A DNA stretch of 64,000 nt from Choristoneura fumiferana (GCF_025370935.1 NC_133481.1:15903033-15967032), one strand, 5' to 3'. Counted from the first letter of the stretch, positions 37,871-50,281 are shown. Notes: generated from the sequence alone by a model not told the origin. Program-made: numbers and translations.

Positions 37871-38970
37871 CATTTGTCGTTAAAAAAACAATATTACTGT
37901 TCACCTGACTACCTAAATAAAAACAAAGCACATTTTTTCGGATATAAAACAAGCCTAACCAAGCCTAACCTAACCATTAAAAAAAAACCAAGAAAAATAT
38001 TTGACTCAGAGAAAATTGAGTTGTAAAATAAAACAGTTTGGCAAATGAAACATTTGGAAATAACATATCTGCGAAAAGGCCGAATCCCAAGGGATCCACA
38101 CTATAGTCAACGGCCGTTATGAAGTCAATCCAGACACATTCGATGGAGTCTATTTAATGGACACTGATATTGCTATATATTTTTAAAAAGAACAGTTTTT
38201 TTTATAATTTTGCTTCAAAATATGAATTATTTTTAAAAAGTATTTTGCGAACATAGTATGCGTAATTCGGAAAATTATCAAGTGTCACAGAACTCATCAT
38301 AGGTGAAAAATACTGTAACAATATGAACCATAATACAAAAATGCAATGCTTACTTGTTGTGTGCGACAGAGTATAGCATTTTTTTCACAGCATTTTTTTT
38401 GATTGACATTAACAGTAATCAGGAACTTCATAAATGTACAATGTGTCAGGATTGACTTCTTAGCGGCCGGCCACTATACGCAATACGGACCACTGAAAGC
38501 GGAAATATATTGACCTGTATCCTGTTCCTAACATCGATTAAATACATCAAGTGAAATGACAATTACAATAATATTTTTGGCGATCGTTTTATCTCTTATC
38601 GTCTATCAGTATCACTGATTCATATAGCATGCCCGAATAACCTTGTTGTGGATTATCATTGACGTGCTCCGGTCAGTGACCTTTTTAGTTTTACTTTTCA
38701 GATTTTATGTCGATGACACCAAAATTTTGTCCAACATTCTGCGAGTCATTTTTTTATTTTATCACTCGTTTACAGGCTGTGTTTTCGAGTGTAATTCATA
38801 CACACCATTGGGGGAGAAAAGATAGACTGATCAAATTAGGTATTCTAGGTCCCCGTTAGCTCCGTCGTCAGGGCTGCCATGGACAGAAGCCAAGAAAACA
38901 AATAATCCATGCCAAATGTAGACCGCCCGGTTGATGACCACGATCCCTTCAATCGTATATTTTTTTTAGG

Positions 38971-39554
38971 ATATTATTGTTTCGCATAATTGATTTGGCA
39001 TAATTTGTATCAGCATAATATTAATGTAGCATAGTAATACTTTGGCCTACTACTTTTTTGGCATATTAAGCTATTAGAATAATTTCAGTTGGACTAATTT
39101 GTATTAGACTAATACACATTATGCATATTATTGTTTAGGCTATTGATTATTTGTTATAAATCAACAACAAAATATAAGGTTAGGTTGGATCACGTTAGGT
39201 ACATTAGGTTAGGTTAGGTTAGTATGATATCCAGGTGCGAAGCGCTCAAGCAACGCAGAAATAGGAAGTCCGCTTCGCGGACCTCCGTCGACCTCGCCTT
39301 AGATCCTAAATATATATTAACACAAAGCTAACCTTTTCTCGTAGTGCATCAGGCTCGTGATTGTGTTTATGCACTTTGTAATAATGCAAATTTATTATTA
39401 TGACTTTTTGTAATTAAGCTATTTGACGTTAGTCTTCATGAAGATGATGCTTTCTGTATTTATGCTTTTTAAATTTATGCGTAAAAAAATATGCGTTATG
39501 ATGAGTATGCATATCGCTAATTTGGCTAAAAGCAATTATGCGTAACAATAATAT
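38971..39554. mobile_element. foldback element with periodic minisatellite arms
   Basis: 584 bp. The 22-bp ends match in inverted orientation at 21 of 22 positions (core GTTTCGCATAATTG against CAATTATGCGTAAC). The left arm repeats a GCATAAT-like heptamer about every 15-16 bp (38984, 38998, 39013, 39029, 39044, 39061, 39077, 39092, 39107, 39123, 39139). The right arm repeats the complement at the same spacing from about 39369 to 39541. The centre (39150-39365) holds TTAGG repeats and a GC-rich patch. There is no ORF. Confidence 0.75.
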
Positions 39555-39584
39555 TACAAATAGTTTTATGCCATCCAGCCTCCT

Positions 39585-39825
39585 CAGTCATGAGGGAACG
39601 ACAGGAATGGAATGGGGGGAGAAAATTCCTCGAGTGGTGATCGCGAACCGCATGACGAAGCGTTGCAAGGCCTCCCGCTAGGTGGACTGATGGCAGCGTG
39701 AGAGTTGCCGAGCAACCGGTGGCTGCAAGTGGCGGGTTGTCATTCATTGTAGCGTTCTAAGGGGGAGGCCGCTTTGTTCAAAAGTTGACGTCTTCCGGTT
39801 GATGATGATGAGAATGATGATGACA
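39585..39825 (+). mobile_element. RTE-like LINE 3' end
   Basis: Plus strand: RSVARPPARWTDGSVRVAEQ in one frame, ending with a (GAT)n tail at 39799-39822. It begins about 30 bases after the foldback element. Confidence 0.65.
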
Positions 39826-39925
39826 GACACTTCCAAATATTTACTACTAAATCCATAGCTAAAAAACCCACTAGGACTTTCCAACCTTCTTTTATGTATT
39901 CCGCGGTTCTATAGCACATCGTTTT

Positions 39926-40083
39926 AACTCACGTTCAATACTTGTAAGCGATCGTTTGCCCCCTAAGTTATCCTTTAGCAGGATAAAGTAATACCGATAT
40001 CCTTTTGGAATCCACTCGCTATATAGAGTGCTAATTGCAAGCAAAATATAGTCGTAAAGCTGGCTATTCGACGGAGTTTTCAT
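39926..40083 (-). CDS. possible isolated exon, unknown product
   Basis: An ATG at 40083 opens a 52-codon frame (MKTPSNSQLYDYILLAISTL, then YSEWIPKGYRYYFILLKDN) that meets a consensus donor GTGAGT at 39920-39925. Composition is protein-like, but I recognise no family and cannot find a partner exon. It may be an old gene or transposon fragment. Confidence 0.2.
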
Positions 40084-41611
40084 CAATGTTAAATATTAAT
40101 TTTAAATCTGAATTATAAATAACCGCGTGTTGCGTGTAATAAAAAAATAAAGAAAATTATTGATTCCTTATACTAGAGGTAGCAGTCTTAATTCAAAATG
40201 TTGGTATAAAGTCTTGATGTTTATGTAAATAATGATGAAATAATAAATTGGATTAAATTAAACTAAAATGAAACCTGAATTTAAATTTATGTATTGTTCC
40301 TGCTGTAGGAAACATTCGATATCTATCGGGACCTAGAACTCTATTTATTTGTATAATCGGTAACAATTACGCTTTAAAACATAGGTACCCAAACTTGTGA
40401 AGAATTGGTGTGTAATCTTCCCAATCCGCACTGAGCCCTTTAATTCTGAAAGAACGCCTATAGGAGGCCGAGATGACTTTGTTGTCATTTAACCTTGTTA
40501 TGCCGAAAATTTTAGTGGAGAAATTTTATTTTGTGGTACGGATTAAAAAACCATAATTAATTGAATCAGACGCAATTATGCAAAGTAATCTTTGACCTAA
40601 TAGTGATTATTTTGCTACTGCGTAAAATACCATCAGCTATGTCACCCATATTTTTATCAAATAAAATTTATATTCTTTTCTGTACCTTCCATCGAATAGT
40701 TACCTTTACCCCGGTAGGCTCAACCAGAGATAACGCCGACATGCCAAAGAGATCCGCCCGCGATACTCCTAACAATTAACAATGCGACATTATACTAGGG
40801 TAATTACCACAGTCTAGCGATTTGCTTGCCCGAGTAAGTTATTGTGGCTTGTTTTGTTTTAATTGAGGGTAGACTGGTTTTGAAAAATGATGAATAGGAA
40901 GCATTATTGCAAAAAAAATGCTTCTGTGATCTGATGCTGCGTCTGCACCCATCATGGTGTAAGAGTACTGAGCACTGTCAGACACACGGACGTATATCAA
41001 TCACAAAGCACTTTTTTATGTCACAGGGTGACAAAAGAGTAATTATCTTATCACCTATGCTATTTGTGAACTACACTATCTGTCAAAAGACTAAGTTGAC
41101 TCTGTAAAATTAGGTTTTCCTATTGAATCAGGAGATTATTTGCGGAGGTCCGTATTAATGAACATTTATTTTGCTCACCCACGACCTTGCTATCACTTGC
41201 TATTATATTGCTAGCTATCGCTACGTCTATGCAACAAAATTGTATTTATGCAGCTCCTCCGCCTGCACGCTGTAACACACATCATAGAAACCCAACTATC
41301 TCTATCATATTGTTCTTTAAGCAAAGCACAGGAGCCACCGTATACCTACTTTGTACCTACCAGTCGGTATGTTTGTGATCCCGCTTGATATTATCTTGAG
41401 ATGATATCTGCGAAGCCCGATTAGGATCTACGTCCTCATTATCACTTAACAGGAGGCGCAATTTATAGCTTCAAGTTACATTAAACTTTTGACAGTCTTG
41501 AGAGTCCATTTATGATACTGGAAAGTAGTAGTTTTAATTTAGTTGCCACAAAATCCAAAATCTTTGAATGCGGTGATCCATTATAATGTAGTTCGTTCGT
41601 CGACAGTTGCT

Positions 41612-42605
41612 TTAACACGTTCACTGTGCAACTAAGGACCTGAAATCGACTCCTCGCGTGCAATCTCTTTTTTTTCTAAATATCTTTTATATAGCATATT
41701 TTATCATATTTATGCAAAAAATCGTCATTTATCAATACCGTGTTTCCTATTTTCCCCATTTTTCCGAGTGCGTCACATGTGATGCATACACGTGTGAGTT
41801 ACCACACTGGTGCTAACAATGTGATGCATGCACGCACTAGCTCCGTGTTTAGTGCATCACATGTCACTCATCATTGATATCTATTGCGGTTGTTAATGCA
41901 GTTTTGATCTACAAGGACCTCAATCGCAACAAAAAAATGCCTCTCTTGACAGGCCACGAAATAATTATCAGTCGCCTTCTTTGTATTGGAGATGCTGAAC
42001 CTTCGCCCAGGCCACCTATTCAGCCTACTTTACCCCGCCGTCATGAACTGACTAAAATCCCACGCCGCAACAATAAAATTTTTCGGAAACGTTGCGTCGG
42101 ATGCTATAAACTAATGACCGAACAGGGTAGCACACCTACAGAAGCTCGCAAAAAGGCGAAGCAAATAGATACTGAATGCTTGATTTGCAAAAAACCGCTG
42201 TGTCTTCGGTGCTACAATGCGTGCCATTAAAAAAAATATCAGTTTTTTGTAGCCCTTTCTCCCAAATTGATTTGATTATGCTTTTGTTTTAATTATCATG
42301 TGCAATAAGTGCGAGTAATTCATTTTGTTTTGTTAATTCAAATAAAAATTTATAAGTTTTTTTGGGTTTTATTTGTTATAGTCATAACCTGGCAACATTA
42401 CATAAATGTCACCCGGACGCACGTGTTTTTTGTCAAAATATTTATAGCGGGGATGTGCACGCAAATAAAAAAGATCCAGCTCACACGTGCTAATTTTGGC
42501 AATGCCTTCAGTATACTAGGGGTCGTGTATCATCAGTGATGCATGCACGTATCATATATACCCTAAAATGCAACACATATGATGCATGCACAGGGAACGT
42601 GTTAA
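41612..42605 (+). mobile_element. piggyBac-like element, internally deleted
   Basis: TTAA at both borders (41612-41615 and 42602-42605), followed inward by 15-bp inverted ends CACGTTCACTGTGCA and TGCACAGGGAACGTG (14 of 15 paired). Subterminal GTGATGCATGCACG motifs recur at both ends. The inside keeps only a transposase C-terminus (41874-42230). A TTAA duplication is characteristic of piggyBac. Confidence 0.75.
41874..42230 (+). pseudogene. piggyBac transposase C-terminal fragment
   Basis: The 118-codon frame ends in a cysteine-rich finger, RCVGCYKLMTEQG ... CLICKKPLCLRCYNACH, with CxxC, CxxC and CxxC-type spacing as in the C-terminal zinc finger of piggyBac transposases. The DDE catalytic part is absent, so it cannot act alone. 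The first ATG is arbitrary; homology is only evident after about residue 28. Confidence 0.7.
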
Positions 42606-43600
42606 AAATATAGGAGTTTTCAACTTATTAGACAAGGGGCCTCCTAATAATCAGGAAGCCCGCAAAATGCTAGATTTAGCTAAAATTACTCGTTTTCTTG
42701 CATTTACATACATCTAGGCTTGGTTGTTTGCGAGATACTACATAAATATACCTGTAGTTTTAAAAATAAAATAATAATATTTTGCTTTTTGTACTCCGAC
42801 ATATCAAATAATTTTAAATCTGATCGATTGCGACTTTAGCCTACATTATTTTACATACTATTTTAATTATCCCAATAAGTCATTAAAAAGTAAGCTCAGG
42901 TAAAGCTACCTATGTTCCAAACATAGAAACTGTTTTTAAATGAGTCACAGTCCGGGAACATTTAGGAACCACTGAATTAGGTCCATTGCTAAACTTAACG
43001 CGATTACACATAGAAAACAGTTCAATCTGTACGATACAATCATCTTTGTCGTACCAAAGCTCGTTTCCATATAACAATCCAATCAACATGTCACACATAC
43101 TTTATCACATTATTATAATATCATAATACTATTCTAACATAAATGCATTCAATTAAAAAAAAACCTTAAGAATAACGCACTGACTATTGTAATTCATAAC
43201 TTACTACCTAAATATTCAATAGCTCTGAGCACAGCAGTGCCTCCACCAAGTAGAGGGAAAGGCAAACTCCCATAACATCCTTTTCTGGAATCTTTACTTA
43301 CTTTTCTAATATCAGCGGGATAGAAAAGATCCTAAGCCTCATTATTTTTAAACTCCCCATGGAACCCATTGCAGCTCATTGAAACGACATCAATACCCGC
43401 GGAGCAATTACTGGGATTATTCAAGGAGCAATTATCTAAATTTATAGGGTTCTCGATGCCTTATTTGTAATTTTTGCGTCTGTTATGGTCTTATTGCGTG
43501 GTCCGATTGGTGATACGATTATGTTGGTTTTATGGGATGTCTAGCTTTTGAGTTTTTTTTTTGGCTTAAGTAGGCTCAATCGAATTATCTAGACTAATAT
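42606..43600. other. AT-rich intergenic sequence
   Basis: Holds one minus-strand 62-codon frame (42910-43098, MCDMLIGLLYGNELWYDKDD) without recognisable homology. Nothing else seen. Confidence 0.4.
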
Positions 43601-43601
43601 T

Positions 43602-43910
43602 CATCATCATCATCATCCCAGCCTATATACGTCCCACTGCTGGGCACAGGCCTCCTCTCAGAACAAGAGGGCTTGGGCCATAGTTCCCACGCGGGCCCAG
43701 TGCGGATTGGGAACTTCGCACGCACCATTGAATCGCTTCGCTGGTTTGTGCAGGTTTCCTCACGATGTTTTCCTTCACCGCAAAGCTCGTGGTAAATTTC
43801 AAATGTAATTCCGCACATGAATTTCGAAAAACTCAGAGGTGCGAGCCGGGGTTCGAACCCACGACCCTCTGCTTGAGAGGCGATAGGTCAAACCATTAGG
43901 CCACCACGGC
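43602..43910 (-). mobile_element. tRNA-derived SINE (family A), near full length
   Basis: Very close to the copy at 25797-26112, with the same head, B box GGGTTCGAACCC and (GAT)n tail at 43602-43617. The similarity suggests recent spread. Confidence 0.85.
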
Positions 43911-43911
43911 T

Positions 43912-44110
43912 TACACTAATATTATAAATGTGAAACTGTGTGTGTTTGTGTGTTTGTATGTGTTCGAAACGGAGCGACGGATTGACGTGATTTTTGGCAT
44001 AGAGATAGTTTGTGGGCCAGAGAGTGACATGACATGAGCTACATACTTTTTATCTCGGAAAATGCACAAAACAGCGCGCGACAACCGGCGGCAACAGCTA
44101 GTTATAATTA
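43912..44110 (+). repeat. dispersed repeat, TATAAATGTGAAA type
   Basis: Begins ACTAATATTATAAATGTGAA, then GTGTGTTTGTGTG and CGGATTGACGTGATTTTTGG, ending near CAACAGCTAGTTATAATT. This dispersed lepidopteran repeat also occurs in part at 5745-5830. It directly abuts the SINE. Confidence 0.6.
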
Positions 44111-45292
44111 TAAATGCGAATATTTGTGAGTATATATATTTCCGTGATCTATATGATGTGTGTTTGTTAGTTCTTCATGCTACGGCTAGATGAATTTTGG
44201 TGAAATTTCTTGTTTATGTAGATAGCTAGACGTCTGGAAAACCACCATAAGCTACATTTTATCCCGATTTTCCCACGGGATGGGCTCAGGGTCGTAAAAA
44301 TTAAGGATACAAACAAATTAATATTATCATTATACTTATTACACGAGTAGTTATGCAATTATAAGCAGTGCGTTGATCTCAATAGACCTATACCTGTCGT
44401 TTATAGTTAGATGGTACGACATTTTAACTCATAACTTTTACAAACTTACTTATCCCTTTTGAAAGTAATAATTACCTCGACGTTTAATGGCATTTTCACA
44501 AGAAAGTGTACCCTTTATTATTATTTTTCAATTTTGGAAAAAATGGTTTTTTCATACTCAGAATCATAAGCACAATCGATTCCGATGGTTTGAAAAAATG
44601 ACCCAATAAAAAACAGTATGTGACGTTTTTTTCATACACTCGGTATAGGCGTTACAAAACTGCATTGACTCATAAAATTTGTATGAAAAATTAAATATAT
44701 TTTGAAAAATAAGGTACTTACCTACAGGTTTTTTTTAAAACGCTCTTAAACCACATTGCAGTGGCAAATAAACATGATACTCTCTTCAGTCTACTCGTGA
44801 CCACGGCTGTTGCAATGTTACCGAAACGTCCTGTTAATTATTACTCCTTTCGTTAAGCGTGATAAGTCGTGTTGAATAGTTAGTTATGTATGAGTGAAAA
44901 TCACAAAACTTAAAAACTGTCATTTTAACAATTGAAAAATCCGCTAGAGTATGAGTATGAGTATGAGTATAAAAAACTTCACAATTGTCTGACATTAACT
45001 TAATCTGAAACCAAATTGGCTTTAAACAGAGTTAGAGAAATAAAATATTTAAATTTTGTTAATTTGGACACGAATCGATAAAACTGTATGGGAATCCGTT
45101 CAGTAGCAATCGCCCTGAGCTACAGACATTTAAATTCACATAAGAATTCCGGCCAAAACCATACCACAACAAAAAGAAAATTGCGGATCAAGTTTATGCT
45201 TGGCTCAATAAAATTGGTTCCGTAGTTATTTAATTAAGAAAAATTAAAGTTTTGAATGTTTATCTAACGTTGACTCAAATTATATAAAAGTA

Positions 45293-45420
45293 CCTGGGCG
45301 ACCGAGCTCCGCTCTGGCTAAAACTCGGTAACCAGCGTTTTCCCAGAAATAAGAACAAGCTAGATCGATTTTTTATCCCCGAAAACCTCTACATACCCGA
45401 AATATTTATATGTCAACGAG
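45293..45420 (+). repeat. dispersed repeat (CCTGGGCG type)
   Basis: Contains ACCTGGGCGACCGAGCTCCG and GCTAGATCGATTTTTTATCC. It is the same family as at 12425-12600, 56092-56260 and 60217-60380. Confidence 0.6.
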
Positions 45421-45784
45421 AGTGGAGAGGAGAGATGAGATGATGATGGAGGGAATGAGAGTAGTTCCATCTCGCAGTCAGGATGCGTTCATGATCTATG
45501 TAGGTACTTGAGTGAGATCTCCAATAATAACTTATTTTGGAGCAAAGTTGTTTTATTTCACCAGCCGATAATAATTAAATTGCAAAACGAATCAGAGTAT
45601 GTACAGAGCTAATCGACCGACGAACTGACAGTCCCCACCCGAAGTAGAATGACGCTCCGGCCAACGAGCCCGTCCACGTGCACCGCTGAAGAATATCGAG
45701 ACTTGTGTGATATTCTAGGCGTCCAGCTATTTACATGCCAAATTCCATCCTAATCTGTTCAGTTTTTCTAGCGTGAAGGAGTAA

Positions 45785-45786
<2 letters not shown>

Positions 45787-45840
<54 letters not shown>
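45787..45840. repeat. (AC)n microsatellite
   Basis: About 26 uninterrupted AC units, preceded by TAGCGTGAAGGAGTAACAAA, a common repeat end in Lepidoptera. Confidence 0.9.
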
Positions 45841-45842
<2 letters not shown>

Positions 45843-46209
45843 AGTACTTATCATAATCAAGTTTCGCTATCTTGGCGGCACGGAAGTGCCCTCGCCAAGA
45901 CAAAAAAAAAGAAGGCGGGGTACACTACCTACCTTTTCTCGAACCGTTTCGTCTTTTAAGTATTTCTTTAGCAGATATAATGGAATGGAAGTATTATATC
46001 AATAGCACAAAGGTGCCACCCTGGTCTGCGATTCAGTTTCTTTGACGTTCCAGTATTAAACGAAAGCTCTTCGAACGATACCCTAAAAAGAAACAAAAGC
46101 GAATCACGAATCGTTCCAATTTCCAAAACATTCGAATCCGGTATCAATTTAGAACACCTAATGCTGGCCGTAAACGTTTCTAACTTAGCATATGCGATTC
46201 CCATTCCAT

Positions 46210-47075
46210 TTTCAAACTGATTGGCAGTTTAGAATACCCGGGGCAAGAACAGTCATCAAGCAATGGGTTAAATGGGGGTTGTGATTCCATTTCCGCAGGG
46301 AATGAATCTAAGGCGGGTCCCAAATGAATTTTACGATAATGTGCAAGTTACAAAATATATACAAATAGTAGTATAAAAAAATTGTACTTGAACTAAATTT
46401 TACATTATATATTGAATTGTTGCCATATACAAAAACATTTTGCATTAAGTATTTAGTTTTTCTACAGTTTAAGTATCAGTCTTAGCTTCGAGCGTAGGTT
46501 ACTTTGGAAGAAAATTCAACAATAATGACTTGTTTTGATTTTGTTTAGTGTCAGGTACGTTTAATTTGTGTCTTTGCTTTCGAAAATTTATGTTTCGTGC
46601 AAATAATTAATTAAGTAACTAATTTGAAAATCAATCACGAGATAACTGATCAGTATCTCATTACTCTAACTTACTCCTAGCTTATACAAATAGCAAAGTT
46701 GAAAAGATAATCAATAAATACGAATCCACGAATTGCCGTTTCCGCTGAGGCATATACCTCCATTATAATACTTTTCTCCAATAATGCGCGGAAGTAAAGC
46801 AAAATAGTTTAAATAAAAAAAGAAATGCTTTGGCACGATTTTAAAATGTTTGCCTTTATGCCGCGATACTTTTAGTTTTTATTTTTAAAGTAACTACATA
46901 ACAAGACTCATAGTTACCATTTCGGTAAGTAATTTTCATTTTTTATTTTTTTATTTTTTGTTCGATATTTGAATTGTGCTTGGACTCGAAATATTAAAAA
47001 GACAGAGTGAAACTGTTTGAGACATTTCTAAATTAAAATTATCAGTCTAGGAATTAAAAAAAAATCGGCAGAAAA
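46210..47075. other. AT-rich intergenic sequence
   Basis: No gene or repeat recognised. A TTTTTATTTTTTTATTTTTT run lies at 46940-46960. Confidence 0.45.
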
Positions 47076-47079
47076 ATAA

Positions 47080-47333
47080 ATAAATATCACGGGACAATTC
47101 ACACCAATTGACCTAGTCCCAAAGTAAGCTTAGCAAAGCTTGTGTTATGGGTACTAAGCAACGGATAAATATAATTATATAGACAGATACATACTTAAAT
47201 ATATATTAAACACCCAAGACCCGAGAACAAACATTCGTATTTTTCATACAAATATCTGCCCCGACACGGGAATCGAACCCGGGATCTCAAGCTTCATAGT
47301 CAGGTTCTCTAACCACTAGGCCATCTGGTCGTC
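47080..47333 (-). mobile_element. tRNA-derived SINE (family C), near full length
   Basis: Minus strand: head CCAGATGGCCTAGTGGTTAG, B box GGGTTCGATTCCC, body with GTACCCATAACACAAGC and tail TATTTATTTATTT. The head is tRNA-like (A-box TGGCCTAGTGG). Confidence 0.85.
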
Positions 47334-47891
47334 AGAAAGACTTTGATCTTCACGAATATTTGGCTGTTTGGATTGTCGTTTGACTTGTCGTAGTCAAAAC
47401 GTGCATTTAAAAAGTAAAAAAACTATACAGTAATGGAATTACATACAATTTCCCTGCAAGTGTTTTTTTTTCGTTTGTGGCATTCTATAAGTAAAAACTT
47501 CGCGTTTTATATTTGCGACAGTTAGGCGCACATTTCCGAGCATATTGGAAAAAAAAATAACGACTTTTAAAAATGTAATTGTTTATCTCCTTGACTTGCA
47601 CAAGACAATGTTAATACAATGATATGGTTCGTAAAACAGTTGTTTTCCAAAGTTGTTTTTAATTGTTGTTAACCAGTGCCTTAAGTCACTTTGAAGACTG
47701 TAATTAACAATGAGCTGAGGTATACGATGAGGTTTGTGGTGGATGCATGTGGAGAGTTATTCTTCATTGTGGCGTTCTAAGGGGACCCTTCGTTCGACAA
47801 GAGTCAAGGGTGATTATGTACTTAGTGATGGGGTATGCGAATTAAAATATTATTATATTCTACCACCATTCCATCGTTCATCAGACGTGAA

Positions 47892-48190
47892 GTCGTGGTG
47901 GCCTAGTGGTTTAACCTATCGCCTCTCAAGCAGAGGGTCGTGGGATCAAAACCCGGCTCGCACCTCTGAGTTTTTCGAAATTCATGTTCGAAATTACATT
48001 AGAAATTTACCACGAGCTTTGCGGTGAAGGAAAACATCGTGAGGAAACCTGCACAAACCTACAAAGCAACTCAATGGTCCGTGTGAAGTTCCCGATCCGC
48101 ACTGGGCCCGCGTGGGAACTATGGTGCAAGCCCTCTTGTTCTGAGAGGAGGCCTGTGCCTAGCAGTAGGACGTATACAGCCGGTATGGTA
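47892..48190 (+). mobile_element. tRNA-derived SINE (family A)
   Basis: Plus-strand copy with head GTGGTGGCCTAGTGGTTTAA and body GTGAGGAAACCTGCACAAAC, ending GTATACAGCCGGTATGG without a clear (GAT)n tail. The B box is slightly altered (GGGATCAAAACCC). Confidence 0.8.
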
Positions 48191-48239
48191 AGTGTCAGAC
48201 ATCATAATAAATAATAGGCACCGGCTCCGAAACTAGCAG

Positions 48240-49125
48240 TAATTCTATTTATTTTTTTAATAGATTGATTGTTCCCAAGGATTGAGTAGAAGAAAAGGTA
48301 AGTAAATTAAAAAAAAAAAACTAGATTCCGTTCTTATTTGTAATCATCATCATATAAGCCACCTTTTCAAGCTTTTTATTTTTAATATTTCAGTGTTTTT
48401 TGAACTATTTTTTTTATAAGTATGTACGAGTTATTTAAAATTTACAGTTTATAAGTACTAATCTGTAATTTTTAATCTTCTTATTTGTTAAAATAATAAG
48501 TTTCTGCAGCGATTATAACAAGGCGAAGAGATAAAGCATCGTTCCGGAAGGTAATACAAACGAATACTCTCTATTCTTTTTTCACTTCTGTGCTTCAACT
48601 ACTGTAATTTTACTCATGCAAACCGGAGGCTACAGTCAACGAGCCTAGACCAAATACATAAAGCCAAACCCACCGCCATCAACTAGCCTCCCAACAAAAA
48701 CTTAAAAAATCTTCATAGCCGGAGGTGGGTGTTTTTAATGAATTTATAATTTGCACCATACAGCAATTAGAGTGCTCCCGCACCGCCTCGGGAACAAATT
48801 TAAATGTTAAATCAGCCGTCGTTTACGGGAACGGCCCACTGGATGCGTTATGGTTTGCGTTAGTTTTTTATTGTTAATGAAATTTTAAATGTATAGTTGA
48901 GTGAAGTATGGAGAGATACTATAGACGCGGCGTGGGCAATGTGTAGGTAGACTTAAAAAATGTATAGACTTAAAATTTGCACTTGAAATTCGTCATGAGC
49001 TTTTGGCTGATGAAAGACACCGAAAACCTGTATAAGTATAGCTGGTAGGCAATTCAATCACGTGTGTGTCAGCTCATTTACGACTTGTTTATAGACGAAG
49101 GAACTACGAGTATGTGACGCGGTGA
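48240..49125. other. intergenic sequence, nothing recognised
   Basis: No coding or RNA feature seen. Confidence 0.4.
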
Positions 49126-49400
49126 GGGGCGGGGCTGTATACACCCCAACGCAAATGAGATTCCAACCAGCTTCAGCTGTGTCACTCTGAAGATGAGCTC
49201 TGGTTGAGTTCGAAACGCTTCAGTGTAGTGTGGTGGTGGTGATAGATGGGTTTGTGTTATTTGTGTGTGTTCTTACAGTGTGGAGGTGGAGGAACTGCAT
49301 ATTTTGCATAAGCTTAGCTATCGTAAGGTCGCGGGTGAGCAAGGAAATTATTTTAGTTCATTGATATGGACCTCCGCAAAGTAACGCCTGATTAAATAAA
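49126..49400 (+). repeat. dispersed repeat cluster
   Basis: First part contains GAAGATGAGCTCTGGTTGAG and TTCGAAACGCTTCAG, a common lepidopteran repeat. Second part (49300-49400) has TATCGTAAGGTCGCGGGTGA and GGACCTCCGCAAAGTAACG, also present inverted at about 41125-41215 and 32290-32345. Confidence 0.5.
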
Positions 49401-49439
49401 TTATTATGTTGTAACTTGTTTATAATTATTGTAGTTTAA

Positions 49440-49840
49440 AATATGGCATTGTTATGTAAAACAATTTATCTACATGCATATCATAACTTCCCTATTATAT
49501 GTTCAGAAACGACTATCAAATGGCCTTTATTAAGAAACCTGGTATCTGCGGGTGCATCTTAATGTTCACATTAAAGTACAGTGCATCTTAATGTTTACAT
49601 TAAAGTATCGGTAATACTTTTTTTAACAATGCATATCTGTACATATTGTAGAAAACTTATGACATGCATGTAGATAATAATTTATTAATAAATAAAACTT
49701 TACTTTTATTATCTGTTTTATTTAAGCTTTGGTAGGTACTTCAAACTAGTTATCAGTAACACTAACTTAAAAATACAGGCCATATCTGAACATATTATAG
49801 AAAACTTATGATATGCATGTAGATAAAGTTATGTATGCGG
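49440..49840. repeat. foldback block with direct and inverted repeats
   Basis: The motif AAAACTTATGACATGCATGTAGATA is present at 49652-49676 and, with one difference, 49799-49823 in direct orientation, and inverted as TTATCTACATGCATATCATAA near 49466-49487. GCATCTTAATGTT followed by ACATTAAAGTA occurs twice at 49554-49608. Probably one decayed element. Confidence 0.5.
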
Positions 49841-50281
49841 CTCGTACTTTAATGCCTCTCATTATTCATTATGCACCAGCCACCTAAATAACTATTACAA
49901 TTTAGGAAAATGATGAAATTATGTTATGTGTGTGTAATGGTGTTAAGTGCGATCTCATTATTTGTTAATTGTGGTTGTTTACTTATTTTGTACAATAAAG
50001 AGTTTACATACAATACATACATACATGATGTGATAACTAGCTTACATATTACGATTACTGAATTGTAACGATGGGTAATTCATATAAATCGCATTTACGT
50101 CAGAAAAGGTAAATTATCGAATTAATACCGTATTAACCTATTTAAATATCGTTGACCGGAGAAGTTAAGCATTTGATAAGATAACCTCTAGATTAAATAT
50201 CTAGGTGTTTTCAAGTTCCACGTTTATGTATGGACATTCATTTGCAGCCGTGAAAATTAGGGCAAGTTAATTTTTCATAGC

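Noticed and set aside
45968..46204. 78-codon minus-strand frame
   Set aside because: No homology, splice context or supporting neighbour.
47892..47960. tRNA gene on the plus strand
   Set aside because: The A- and B-box-like sequence belongs to the head of a SINE with a conserved body downstream; no full cloverleaf is apparent. The same applies to the heads at 26050-26112, 43850-43910, 47270-47333, 17711-17768 and 54980-55055.
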